Shown here: positions 1 to 7,405 of the stretch, in pieces
Numbering within the stretch: position 1 is the first letter of the stretch
Layout: every line of letters starts with the position of its first letter
Origin: Affinirhizobium straminoryzae
GTDB taxonomy: Bacteria; Pseudomonadota; Alphaproteobacteria; Rhizobiales; Rhizobiaceae
Direction: 5' to 3'
NCBI RefSeq assembly: GCF_007004135.1
Contig: NZ_VJMG01000016.1
Location: forward strand, 1 to 64,000
Length of the DNA stretch: 64,000 bases
The notes under the pieces: model-generated
Databases searched by the model: none
What the model saw: only the letters and a program-made list of their open reading frames with translations
Told to the model about the DNA's origin: nothing
Position numbers and translations under genes: made by a program

Positions 1-55
1 TTCCAGGATTCGTCCGATGTGCTGGCGCACCCAGAACATCGGACGAATCCTGGAA
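1..55. repeat. Near-perfect 55-bp palindrome at the window edge
   Basis: Bases 1-20 are the exact reverse complement of 36-55, and 22-25 pair with 31-34, leaving one mismatch and a 5-base loop. The palindrome lies inside the partial coding frame. The arms reach the first base of the window, so the true extent is unseen. It could be a genuine hairpin, or a fold-back chimera of the kind seen at contig ends. Confidence 0.85.
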
Positions 56-688
56 AGCTTGCTGCGACCGCTCGCCGTAGACCTGAAGAAGCTGGGAGAC
101 GTAGACGCTTTCGCTCGACTGCATCTCGGTTGGAACGACACCTCGAGGCGCTCGTCCCGGATCCGCGTCGAACCATCCGACAAGGACACGCAGGCAATAC
201 GGGTCCGCGACGAGTCTCTCAGCATCGAGCCAGTCGACGTTCTTGAAGTCGAACTCGCGAATCTTCGCTTCGATCTCAGGAGTCAGCGGGACCGTGTCGT
301 TGTCGACGAGCTTATCCGCGATATCCTCGCTCCAACGGTCGATCATTGCCGTGCGGAACCTCTCCGGGTGACTGACCAAGGCCTGCACGCCTCTGGCGAC
401 GCCTCGCGGCGCGACGAAGGTGTAGCGACGAGGCAGGGAGTATTCACCCGCGGCAGAATGTCTGAAGATTTTTCCCAGCTCCCGTAGCGCGCCGGGCAGC
501 GAGAGGCGCTGCTTGAGCTGCTTGCACTGGAAGTTGTCCCATGGGCCTTCGTGACGATGGTCGGTCACATAGCCCACGACGTCCCTGCCCAGGTCGCCTG
601 TCTGGCCCCATCGTTGCCATTGGCGATATTCGAGGACGCGGCTTTCTATCCAGTCCTTTACGAAATGCTCGAGATCCTTGTCATCCAT
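1..688 (-). CDS. Partial nuclease-like conflict-system protein (ABC-3C effector-like)
   Basis: An open frame runs leftward off the window from an ATG at 688, about 229 codons visible; the C-terminus is missing. The N-terminal part reads MDDKDLEHFVKDW, then GDLGRDVVGYV and WDNFQCKQ. The spaced D...D...QCK arrangement resembles a PD-(D/E)xK nuclease core. Further in, a segment with SESVYVSQLLQVYGE resembles the C-terminal domains of effectors in ABC-three-component conflict systems. That family assignment is from memory of the family, not a search. The start ATG overlaps the stop of a short upstream frame (ATGGATGA), which suggests translational coupling. An in-frame TTG at 721 is an alternative start. 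The reading past the palindrome at 1-55 may be artefactual. Its position just beyond the tRNA-Arg 3' end fits island cargo. Confidence 0.55.
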   Translation of the reverse strand, partial: MDDKDLEHFVKDWIESRVLEYRQWQRWGQTGDLGRDVVGYVTDHRHEGPWDNFQCKQLKQRLSLPGALRELGKIFRHSAAGEYSLPRRYTFVAPRGVARGVQALVSHPERFRTAMIDRWSEDIADKLVDNDTVPLTPEIEAKIREFDFKNVDWLDAERLVADPYCLRVLVGWFDADPGRAPRGVVPTEMQSSESVYVSQLLQVYGERSQQAFQDSSDVLGAPAHRTNPG

Positions 689-809
689 CGCAAGGACTCG
701 TGACTGATACTGGTGCTTCAAGATCGCCGTTCCGAGCTTCGCGAATCATGGCGTTCGCCTTAGCCGCATAGTTCGAATCCTAGTCGAGGTTGTCAACGAA
801 AGCGTGCAT
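681..809 (-). other. Short broken frame upstream of the nuclease-like gene
   Basis: Read on the minus strand, ATG at 809 gives MHAFVDNLD, a TAG stop, then DSNYAAKANAMIREARNGDL and on to a TGA at 683-681 that overlaps the next gene's start. The second half alone could be translated from an ATG at 749 (22 residues). The start-stop overlap is what a real upstream gene would show. The TAG suggests either a decayed small gene or chance. No family was recognised. Confidence 0.25.
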
Positions 810-1575
810 GCGGCGTATAACCACAGCTCGGCGAGTGAGCGGCATGCAAAAGGGGTTGTAAGATGGAGCGATGCAGCGCGGAGCCAGAAACGTTCTAAGT
901 CCTTTTCTATACAAGACCGCCGACTCTCATTTTCTACGCGAATGATGCGCAATAAGCGCACACTGAGGCAGCCAAAGCCTTGAGATGCACGTTTGAGGAT
1001 ACGTCTCGCCACGCGCCGTGAGCGCTTCATTTGGCGCCGACTGAAACAGTCTATCCTCAAAAGTCATTATATTACAGTAATTTAAATTGTTGACAACGGC
1101 TCCCCTATTTTTAACGAATTGTGCTGATGGGTGACTTGGGGATTGACAGGTAAAGCTATAAAATTTGCTGTGATGTTGCCAATTAGTACGTAGAGACACT
1201 GCTATAAGATGTCGCCTGTGAAGCTAACATTCTGATTTCCCGGTCCCCGCAAAGTATCCTCATTAACGCTCGAGAGTGCCTCCGTGGCATTCTGCCAAAA
1301 GAACGCCCAACCTCTGCGGGAAACGATGCTCGGATTGGAAGCCGCTTTCACAGTCTTATGGTTAGCAAACAGTTAAGGAAGTCATCGGGAACGTGCGCTT
1401 CGGAAGCTCATGCCAGTTTCGCTTCCATATGCCTTCGGAAGGGCATCATCAACGCGATGTCGGATTGGGGTGGAGTTGCGGATCGACCTCGCACTGAATC
1501 CACGGTTATGGGTTCACAGTCCACGCTTAGCGGTATCCAGTCCGCGCTTATGTGGCGATGCAGATCATCATGTAA
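690..1575. other. AT-richer gene-poor stretch between island gene and tRNA
   Basis: About 890 bp with no convincing long coding frame apart from the short broken one at 681-809. Base composition is visibly richer in A and T than the flanks, especially 1040-1200. This is the interval where an integration site next to the tRNA 3' end would lie, but no direct repeat of the tRNA end could be matched inside the window. Confidence 0.5.
1066..1096 (-). promoter_or_regulatory. Candidate sigma-70-like promoter
   Basis: On the minus strand TTGTCA (1096-1091) is followed after 19 bases by TATAAT (1071-1066). The spacing is longer than the usual 17. It points toward the partial nuclease-like gene about 380 bp away. 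AT-rich DNA gives such matches by chance. Confidence 0.25.
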
Positions 1576-1652
1576 TGGCGCACCCGACAGGATTCGAACC
1601 TGTGACCTTTGGAATCGGAATCCAACACTCTATCCAGCTGAGCTACGGGTGC
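1576..1652 (-). tRNA. tRNA-Arg, anticodon CCG
   Basis: The reverse strand folds as a full cloverleaf of 77 bases. The acceptor arm is GCACCCG/CGGGTGC, the D-loop contains AGCTGGATA, the anticodon loop TTCCGAT carries CCG, and the T-arm has TTCGAAT. CCA is encoded at the 3' end (1578-1576). It decodes CGG arginine codons. The 3' end faces the left edge of the window, where the conflict-system gene lies, so this is a plausible island attachment site. Confidence 0.97.
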
Positions 1653-1755
1653 TTTCGAGAATCGCTGGAAGGCCAACGTTCTTGCCGGTGGAGGGTTCAT
1701 AACAAAGGTCGGGGTCCGCATCAATCGGGAAAACGCGGAAAGTTGTGTGGGGGGC

Positions 1756-2223
1756 TCATCGTGCAGGAAGGCGCAGTGCCCGGTCGATCAGCATGTTCGC
1801 CAGCATCATGCGGCGCGTGGCCTGGTCGCGGAAGTCGGGATGGACGAGGTCCGGGTGGTTGAGCCGGGCGAAGCGGCGACGGCGCTCGGCCAGATCTTCG
1901 GCCGTGTCGTTGGGTGTCAGGGCCAGATCTTCGGCCACCTCGGCCTCCGAGAGGCGGGCGAGATGGGCCGGCATGACGGGCAGGGCGGGTGCTGACGGCG
2001 CAGTCAGTGGTGGTTCGGCTTCGCGGTCCCGGGAAAGATCGAAGCCAGCCAGCAGGTCGTGGCCAGCCTCGTCCGACAGGTCGGCGCCTGCTGTCTCCAC
2101 GACGAAGCCAGCACCGAGGCCGGCAATGCGATAGGCCGGTGTTCTGGGCTCCGGCACCTCGTCCGGTTCCTCGGCATCGAGCCGGGTCAGGATGGTCTGG
2201 AACACGGACCGGCCAAACAGCAT
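1756..2223 (-). CDS. Small protein with degenerate J-domain-like C-terminus
   Basis: A 155-residue protein of unrecognised function. The N-terminal two-thirds is acidic and proline/alanine-rich with no clear fold. The last 50 residues are helical, with an [12 protein letters not shown] segment whose His-Pro-Asp (about residues 123-125) matches the HPD tripeptide that lets DnaJ proteins stimulate DnaK. A following helix ([13 protein letters not shown]) fits helix III of a J-domain. No glycine/phenylalanine region or zinc fingers are present, so if it is a co-chaperone it is a minimal, specialised one. It is alone, downstream of nothing obvious, and convergent with nothing. The J-domain reading is an inference from one motif and its helical context. 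Confidence 0.6.
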   Translation of the reverse strand: MLFGRSVFQTILTRLDAEEPDEVPEPRTPAYRIAGLGAGFVVETAGADLSDEAGHDLLAGFDLSRDREAEPPLTAPSAPALPVMPAHLARLSEAEVAEDLALTPNDTAEDLAERRRRFARLNHPDLVHPDFRDQATRRMMLANMLIDRALRLPAR

Positions 2224-2839
2224 GTGCTCTCCTGCGGCAATTCGGTTGCGCGGACCGGACAGAGGTCCGCCGCCGCGCGGCTCCCGTGCGCCGTAATGAA
2301 GGAATGGATGCGCCCCGCACGAATGAGAAACCTTCGTGTGGCAACACCCGGATCAGGCGGAGAAGAGCATCCGGATATGGCGCAAGGCTTGCGCCATCGA
2401 ATTCACCGACATGTTCCGGCCGCCGGGATTGCGCGGGCGTCGCGTCCGGTCAGCACATTCATCAGCGTGCCGTCCGGGTCGTTGCCAGCTGAGCATCAGC
2501 ACTGGTGATGACGGCGCCGAAAATCAGGCCTGCGTTCGGCTCTGCTAGCGTCGCCGAATTCCCCGACCCGACAAGGCCTCCAGGTTCTACCCGGTCTCGC
2601 CCTGACCGAAGACGTCCGACCGGCTGCTCTGTTCACCACGGGATAAACATAAGCACATAATGCGTATCGCCAGAACGGTCAGGCCTGACCCTGGATCTGC
2701 CTGTATTGCAAAATTCTCCCTGAGAGACCCGGGCCGCCCGGTAACAAGCCGCCGTCGCCTCTGCCGAGGATGGGCAACGCCCGGCTCCCCATGGCGCGCC
2801 GGGACGAGCCTCAACGTCTGGCGCGCACGGGCGAAAGGC
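2224..2839. other. Intergenic stretch, no gene seen
   Basis: About 616 bp between the J-domain-like gene and the transglutaminase. Several frames are open, but their translations are arginine/proline-rich low-information sequence typical of GC-rich noise. No ribosome-binding site with a credible protein was found, and no repeat or RNA gene was recognised. Confidence 0.5.
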
Positions 2840-3688
2840 TCAGGCCTGTGTCTGGCTCTGTCCGCTCTCGCCCTGACTCTGGCTTTGTGCGCCGGCGGCT
2901 GCGACTGTCAGCGACACTTTCAGGTTTTCGCCGGCCGAGCCGATGCGCATGCCGGAGACCGGCGCTGCGTCGCGGTAGCAGAGGCCGGTTGCCACGCGCA
3001 CATAGCGCTCGTCCGGGCAGATCTTGTTGGCGGCATCGAACCCCACCCAGCCGAGGCCGGGGATGTGCGCTTCCGCCCAGGCATGCGTTGCCACCTGCTC
3101 GATCTGGCCGTCCATCAGCAGATAGCCGGAAACATAGCGGGCCGGCAGATGCAGCTGGCGGGCGGCGGCAATGAAGATATGGGCATGGTCCTGGCACACG
3201 CCGGATTTCGCCTCCAGCGCCTGTTCGGCCGTGGTTTCGGAATCGGTGCTGCCGGGCTGGTAGGCCACCGTCTCGTGGATCGCCTCCATCAGCGCATGCA
3301 TCTGCGCCAGCTCGCTGTCGCCCTTCACGCTGCGGGCCAGATCGCGCACCAGCTTGCCGGGTCTCGTGCGCGGTGTTTCCCTGAGATAGAGCCAGAGCGG
3401 CACGAAGCCGGTATGCGGGCCGACAATGCCCGTGCGGTCCACGGTTTCCACTTCGCCGCGCGCGGTGACGCGGATCAGGTGCTCGCCGCCCTCCACGGAC
3501 ACGAGTTCCACCCAGTTGTCGAACTGGTCGCGATAGCCGGCCTCCACCTTGGCGCCGTCCACTGCAACCGCCCAGTTGAGAACCGTCTGGCCAAGGCCGG
3601 GCAGCGGCGTCAATCTGAGGCGCTGCAGGGCATAGGCCACCGGCTCGTCGTAAAGATATTCGGTCGTATGCGTAATCTTCAAATGCAT
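2840..3688 (-). CDS. Transglutaminase-like cysteine protease family protein
   Basis: A 282-residue bacterial transglutaminase-like protein with an N-terminal beta domain (MHLKITHTTEYLYDEPV) followed by the papain-like core. The catalytic triad is visible: Cys165 in SGVCQDHAH, His202 in THAWAEA and Asp218 in GFDAANK. Such enzymes cleave or form isopeptide or peptide bonds. No signal peptide is seen, so it is probably cytoplasmic. It is the third gene of a tight minus-strand unit, 28 bp after the alpha-E gene. The last 20 residues are an unusual Ser/Gln/Gly-rich tail (QSQSQGESGQ) not part of the catalytic fold. Substrate is unknown; the linkage to ATP-grasp and alpha-E genes suggests it processes the product of that ligase. 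Confidence 0.9.
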   Translation of the reverse strand: MHLKITHTTEYLYDEPVAYALQRLRLTPLPGLGQTVLNWAVAVDGAKVEAGYRDQFDNWVELVSVEGGEHLIRVTARGEVETVDRTGIVGPHTGFVPLWLYLRETPRTRPGKLVRDLARSVKGDSELAQMHALMEAIHETVAYQPGSTDSETTAEQALEAKSGVCQDHAHIFIAAARQLHLPARYVSGYLLMDGQIEQVATHAWAEAHIPGLGWVGFDAANKICPDERYVRVATGLCYRDAAPVSGMRIGSAGENLKVSLTVAAAGAQSQSQGESGQSQTQA

Positions 3689-3716
3689 GACGGCTTGTCC
3701 GTTCCCCCGGGTCCGC

Positions 3717-4658
3717 TCACTGGTAGAAGCGGTAGCCTTCTGAAATGTCTGCGCTCAGCTGGTTGTTGCGGCTGATGAAATCCTCCAGGAACTCGTGCAG
3801 GCCCTGGTCCATGATGTCGGAGATCGAGCCGCGCTTGAGCATGGACTTGATGGCGGCCGCCGTATCATGCGCGCGGTGGCGCTGGCCGTAATCCTCCTCC
3901 AGATAATGCAGGTTGCTGACGATCTTCTCGTAGCAATAGGCGAGCGAGCGCGGCATGCGCACGTTGAGGATCAGGAAGTCGGCAATGTTGGAGGGGCGGT
4001 ATTCCGCATCATAGACCCAGCCATAGGACCGGTGGGCGGAGACCGAGCGCAGGATCGATTCCCACTGGAAATTGTCGAGTGAGGAGCCGACCTGGCTGAC
4101 AGCCGGCAACAGCACGTAATATTTCACGTCGAGAATGCGGCTGGTGTTATCGGCGCGTTCGATGAAGGTGCCGATGCGCGAGAAATTGTAGAGATCGTTG
4201 CGCAGCATGGAGCCGTGGAAGGCGCCGCGGATGAGGCCGGCCCGCCGCTTGATCGTGTCGATGGCCTCCGGCAGGTCGGCCGCCTTCACCTTGCGACCGA
4301 GCAACTGCTTCAGCTCGATCCAGCACTCGTTGGTGGCTTCCCAGGTTTCGCGTGTCAGCGCGGTGCGTACCATGCGGGCATTGTTGCGCCCCGCCTCGAT
4401 GCAGGAGAGTACGCTGGAGGGGTTGGCGGTATCCCGCAGCAGGTAATCGATGGCATTGGCCGCCGTCACCGTGTCATGTACCTCGCCGAAGGCATCACGC
4501 ACGCCCGCACTTTGCAGCACGCCGTCCCAGTCGCCATCGGTAGAGCCCGTGCGCGTCAGCGAGACGCGCAGGCCCGCATCCACCAGACGGGCGATGTTTT
4601 CGGCGCGCTCGATGTAACGGAACATCCAGTAGAGGCCGTTTGCAGTTCTTCCCAGCAT
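3717..4658 (-). CDS. Alpha-E domain protein (DUF403)
   Basis: A 313-residue all-helical protein of the alpha-E family. Two copies of a conserved helix are visible, YIERAENIARL near residue 15 and FIERADNTSRIL near residue 163, which suggests an internal duplication. The biochemical function is not established. In many bacteria the family is encoded beside circularly permuted ATP-grasp and transglutaminase genes, exactly as here. The gene starts 12 bp after the ATP-grasp stop and ends 28 bp before the transglutaminase start, so the three are almost certainly one transcript and one pathway. No transmembrane segment or signal peptide is seen. Confidence 0.93.
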   Translation of the reverse strand: MLGRTANGLYWMFRYIERAENIARLVDAGLRVSLTRTGSTDGDWDGVLQSAGVRDAFGEVHDTVTAANAIDYLLRDTANPSSVLSCIEAGRNNARMVRTALTRETWEATNECWIELKQLLGRKVKAADLPEAIDTIKRRAGLIRGAFHGSMLRNDLYNFSRIGTFIERADNTSRILDVKYYVLLPAVSQVGSSLDNFQWESILRSVSAHRSYGWVYDAEYRPSNIADFLILNVRMPRSLAYCYEKIVSNLHYLEEDYGQRHRAHDTAAAIKSMLKRGSISDIMDQGLHEFLEDFISRNNQLSADISEGYRFYQ

Positions 4659-4670
4659 TGCCTTACGCCC

Positions 4671-6080
4671 TCAATCTTCCAGTACCCAGGTGTCCTTGGT
4701 GCCGCCGCCCTGGCTGGAATTGACCACCAGCGAGCCCTGCTTCAGCGCCACGCGGGTCAGCCCGCCCGGAATGATCTTCACCTTGTCGGATACCAGCACA
4801 TAGGGGCGCAGGTCCACGTGGCGCGGCGCGATGCCCTTGTTGACGAGGATCGGCACGGTGGAGAGCGATAGTGTGGGCTGGGCGATGTAGTTGGACGGTT
4901 TCGCCTTCAGCTTTTCGGCGAAATCGGCGCGCTCCTTCTTGGAGGCGGTGGGGCCGACCAGCATGCCATAGCCGCCGGAGCCGTGCACTTCCTTGACCAC
5001 CAGCTCTTCCAGATGCTCCAGCACATATTTCAGGCTGTCGGCCTCGGAACAGCGCCAGGTCGGCACGTTTTCGAGGATCGGCTTGCGGCCGGTATAGAAC
5101 TCGACGATCTCAGGCATGTAGGAATAGATCGCCTTGTCGTCGGAAATACCGGTGCCGGGCGCGTTGGCAATGGTGATGTTGCCGGAGCGGTAGACGTCCA
5201 TGATGCCGGGAATGCCGAGCGCGGAATCCGGGCGGAAGGTGAGGGGGTCGAGGAAATCGTCATCGACGCGGCGGTAGAGCACGTCGATCGCCTCGTAGCC
5301 GCGGGTGGTGCGCATCTTCACCTTGCCGTCGATGACGCGCAGATCCGAGCCTTCCACCAGTTCCACGCCCATGGTGTCGGCGAGGAAGGAATGTTCGTAA
5401 TAGGCGGAATTGTAGATGCCGGGGGTGAGCACAGCCACGCGTGGGCGACCCTTGCAGCCGGGCGGTGCGAGCGAGGCGAGCGACTGGCGCAGCAGATAGG
5501 GGTAATCCTCCACCCGCTGCACCTTGTTCATGGTGAAGAGTTCCGGGAACATCTGCATCATGGTTTCCCGGTTCTCCAGCATGTAGGAGACGCCGGAGGG
5601 GGTGCGGGCATTGTCTTCCAGCACGTAGAACTGGTCCTCGCCGGTGCGCACGATGTCGGTGCCGACGATATGGGTGTAGACGCCGCCCGGCGGCTTGAAG
5701 CCGATCATTTCCGGCAGGAAGGCATCGTTCTTCTCGATGAGTGCGCGGGGAATGCGCCCGGCCCGGATGATTTCCTGCTTGTGGTAGATGTCGTCGAGGA
5801 AGGCGTTGAGCGCCAGAACGCGCTGTTCGATGCCCTGGGCGAGCTTGCGCCATTCGCGGGCGGAAATGATGCGGGGAATGATGTCGAAGGGGATGAGCTT
5901 TTCCGAGGAATCGGCGTGACCGTAAACGGCGAAGGTAATGCCGGTCTTGCGGAAGATGTTCTCGGCGTCTCGGGATTTCTGGATCAGATGCGCCGGATCC
6001 TGGGCGTCATACCACTCCTGGTAGGTCTTGTAGGGTGGGCGCGGATGGTTGTCCGCAGTCAACATTTCATCAAATGCCAA
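4671..6080 (-). CDS. Circularly permuted type 2 ATP-grasp protein
   Basis: A predicted ATP-dependent carboxylate-amine ligase, the first gene of the three-gene unit. I place the start at TTG 6080 (TTG GCA TTT GAT GAA) because GGGGAA lies 7-8 bases upstream and the protein (469 residues) then matches family length. The longer frame to 6209 adds an implausible Arg-rich leader, and ATG 6063-6065 is an alternative. Visible elements include the N-terminal region PPYKTYQEWYDAQ, a glycine-rich ATP loop HGSGGYGMLVGP, HVDLRPYVL, and a C-terminal NSSQGGGTKDTW that supplies metal/ATP contacts in this permuted fold. The family is thought to make peptides or peptide tags; its substrates are unknown. Confidence 0.9.
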   Translation of the reverse strand: MAFDEMLTADNHPRPPYKTYQEWYDAQDPAHLIQKSRDAENIFRKTGITFAVYGHADSSEKLIPFDIIPRIISAREWRKLAQGIEQRVLALNAFLDDIYHKQEIIRAGRIPRALIEKNDAFLPEMIGFKPPGGVYTHIVGTDIVRTGEDQFYVLEDNARTPSGVSYMLENRETMMQMFPELFTMNKVQRVEDYPYLLRQSLASLAPPGCKGRPRVAVLTPGIYNSAYYEHSFLADTMGVELVEGSDLRVIDGKVKMRTTRGYEAIDVLYRRVDDDFLDPLTFRPDSALGIPGIMDVYRSGNITIANAPGTGISDDKAIYSYMPEIVEFYTGRKPILENVPTWRCSEADSLKYVLEHLEELVVKEVHGSGGYGMLVGPTASKKERADFAEKLKAKPSNYIAQPTLSLSTVPILVNKGIAPRHVDLRPYVLVSDKVKIIPGGLTRVALKQGSLVVNSSQGGGTKDTWVLED

Positions 6081-6381
6081 TGGTGTATTCCCCGTTTTCG
6101 ACCATAAAAGTACAAGGTCTGGAGCATTGCAAGCACCCTGCGCAAGGAAGCGGCAATTTCTTTGGAAAGGCGGAATCGGCCTTCGCAGACGTCGGTGAAA
6201 AGCGCACAAAGCTTGTGCAAATGCTCGCAGGACGGGTCTTTTTCCTTTCCTTCCTTTTCAGGCGCTTGCTGTCAGTTTTTCTGTCCGAAGGCTTCAGTTT
6301 TTCTCCTTTGACTGAAATTCAGCCAGTCTTTACCGCTGCCTTGCCCGCTTGTGCGGCATCATTTACGGGGCCGAATTTTCC

Positions 6382-7254
6382 ATGCTGTCTCGCTTCGCGC
6401 CTGCCATTTTCGTCATTTTGTGGTCGAGCGGCTGGATCGTTGCCAAGATCGCCGCCATGCATGCCGATCCGCTGACCTTCCTTGCCCTGCGGCATGCGCT
6501 GGCGGCACTTGCCTTCGCACTGGTTGCGCAAGGGGCAGGCGCCGCGTGGCCGGCCTCGCGGCGCCTGATGCTGCATGCCTTCATCTGCGGGGTGCTGCTG
6601 CACGGCCTTTATCTCGCCGGTCTGTGGTGGGCGATCGGACAGGGCGTGCCAGCCGGCCTCTCCGGCATCATCGCCGGACTGCAGCCGTTGCTGACCGCCC
6701 TGTTTGCGGCCTTGCTGCTCCGGGAGCGGTTGCGGCGGCTGCAGATCCTCGGGCTGCTGCTCGGCTTTATCGGCATTCTGCTGGCGATTTCACCGCAGTT
6801 TTCCGCCGTCCGCGAGACGGGCCTGAGCGGCAGCGCCCTGCCGCTGCTGATCAATCTGGCCGCCATGGTCTCCGCCACGCTCGGCACGCTGTATCAGAAG
6901 CGTCATCTCGGTGGGGGCGACCTGCGCACCATCGCCGTCTGGCAATATCTGGGAGCCGTTGCCGTCACGCTGCCGCTGGCAGTCGGTTTCGAAGCGCTGC
7001 GCTTCGATGCCACCTTGGCGGCCATTGCCTCGATGGCCTGGTCGGTGCTCGGCCTGTCGATGGGCGGCGTCGGGCTGATGCTCTATCTCATCCGCCGCGG
7101 CGAGGTGTCCCGCACAGCCTCGTTGCTCTACATGATGCCGCCGCTGGTGGCCGTCGAGGCGACGCTGGTGTTCGGCGAACCCATGACAGCACCGATGATC
7201 GCCGGCACGGTGATCGTGGTGGCGGGCGTCTATCTGGTGAACCGGTCGGCGTGA
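6382..7254 (+). CDS. EamA-family (DMT) transporter
   Basis: A 290-residue drug/metabolite-type exporter with about ten hydrophobic helices in two repeated five-helix halves (EamA domains). The first helix is APAIFVILWSSGWIVAK and the second half begins around ALPLLINLAAMVSATLG. I start at ATG 6382 (MLSRFAPAIF), not the upstream ATG at 6349, because homologous proteins begin right before helix 1. Substrate cannot be read from sequence; relatives export amino acids or metabolites. It is divergent from the ATP-grasp unit with about 300 bp between starts, and convergent with the helicase gene across a hairpin terminator. Confidence 0.92.
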   Translation: MLSRFAPAIFVILWSSGWIVAKIAAMHADPLTFLALRHALAALAFALVAQGAGAAWPASRRLMLHAFICGVLLHGLYLAGLWWAIGQGVPAGLSGIIAGLQPLLTALFAALLLRERLRRLQILGLLLGFIGILLAISPQFSAVRETGLSGSALPLLINLAAMVSATLGTLYQKRHLGGGDLRTIAVWQYLGAVAVTLPLAVGFEALRFDATLAAIASMAWSVLGLSMGGVGLMLYLIRRGEVSRTASLLYMMPPLVAVEATLVFGEPMTAPMIAGTVIVVAGVYLVNRSA

Positions 7255-7342
7255 CATGCAGGCCGGAGACAGAGGACGCTGTCCTCCTTGCGAGCCCGTT
7301 CATGACAGCTCAGGCTGCCGGAGAGCGTGCTGCCAACCCGGA

Positions 7343-7379
7343 CAACAAAACACCCGCCTCCGTTGCCGGAAGCGGGTGT
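7343..7379 (-). terminator. Rho-independent terminator of the helicase gene
   Basis: ACACCCGC (7350-7357) pairs with GCGGGTGT (7372-7379), with a TCCG/CGGA inner stem. On the minus strand the hairpin is followed by TTTTGTT, just past the helicase stop at 7406. Confidence 0.75.
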
Positions 7380-7405
7380 GAATGGTGTGAGCCTGGCCGA
7401 TGATA

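Noticed and set aside
746..1199. Two minus-strand frames of 90-104 residues between the nuclease-like gene and the tRNA
   Set aside because: Arg/Ser-rich translations without family match or ribosome-binding site in AT-rich DNA.
1358..1702. Plus-strand 114-residue frame containing [17 protein letters not shown]
   Set aside because: This peptide is the classic antisense reading of a tRNA gene; the tRNA-Arg lies under it.
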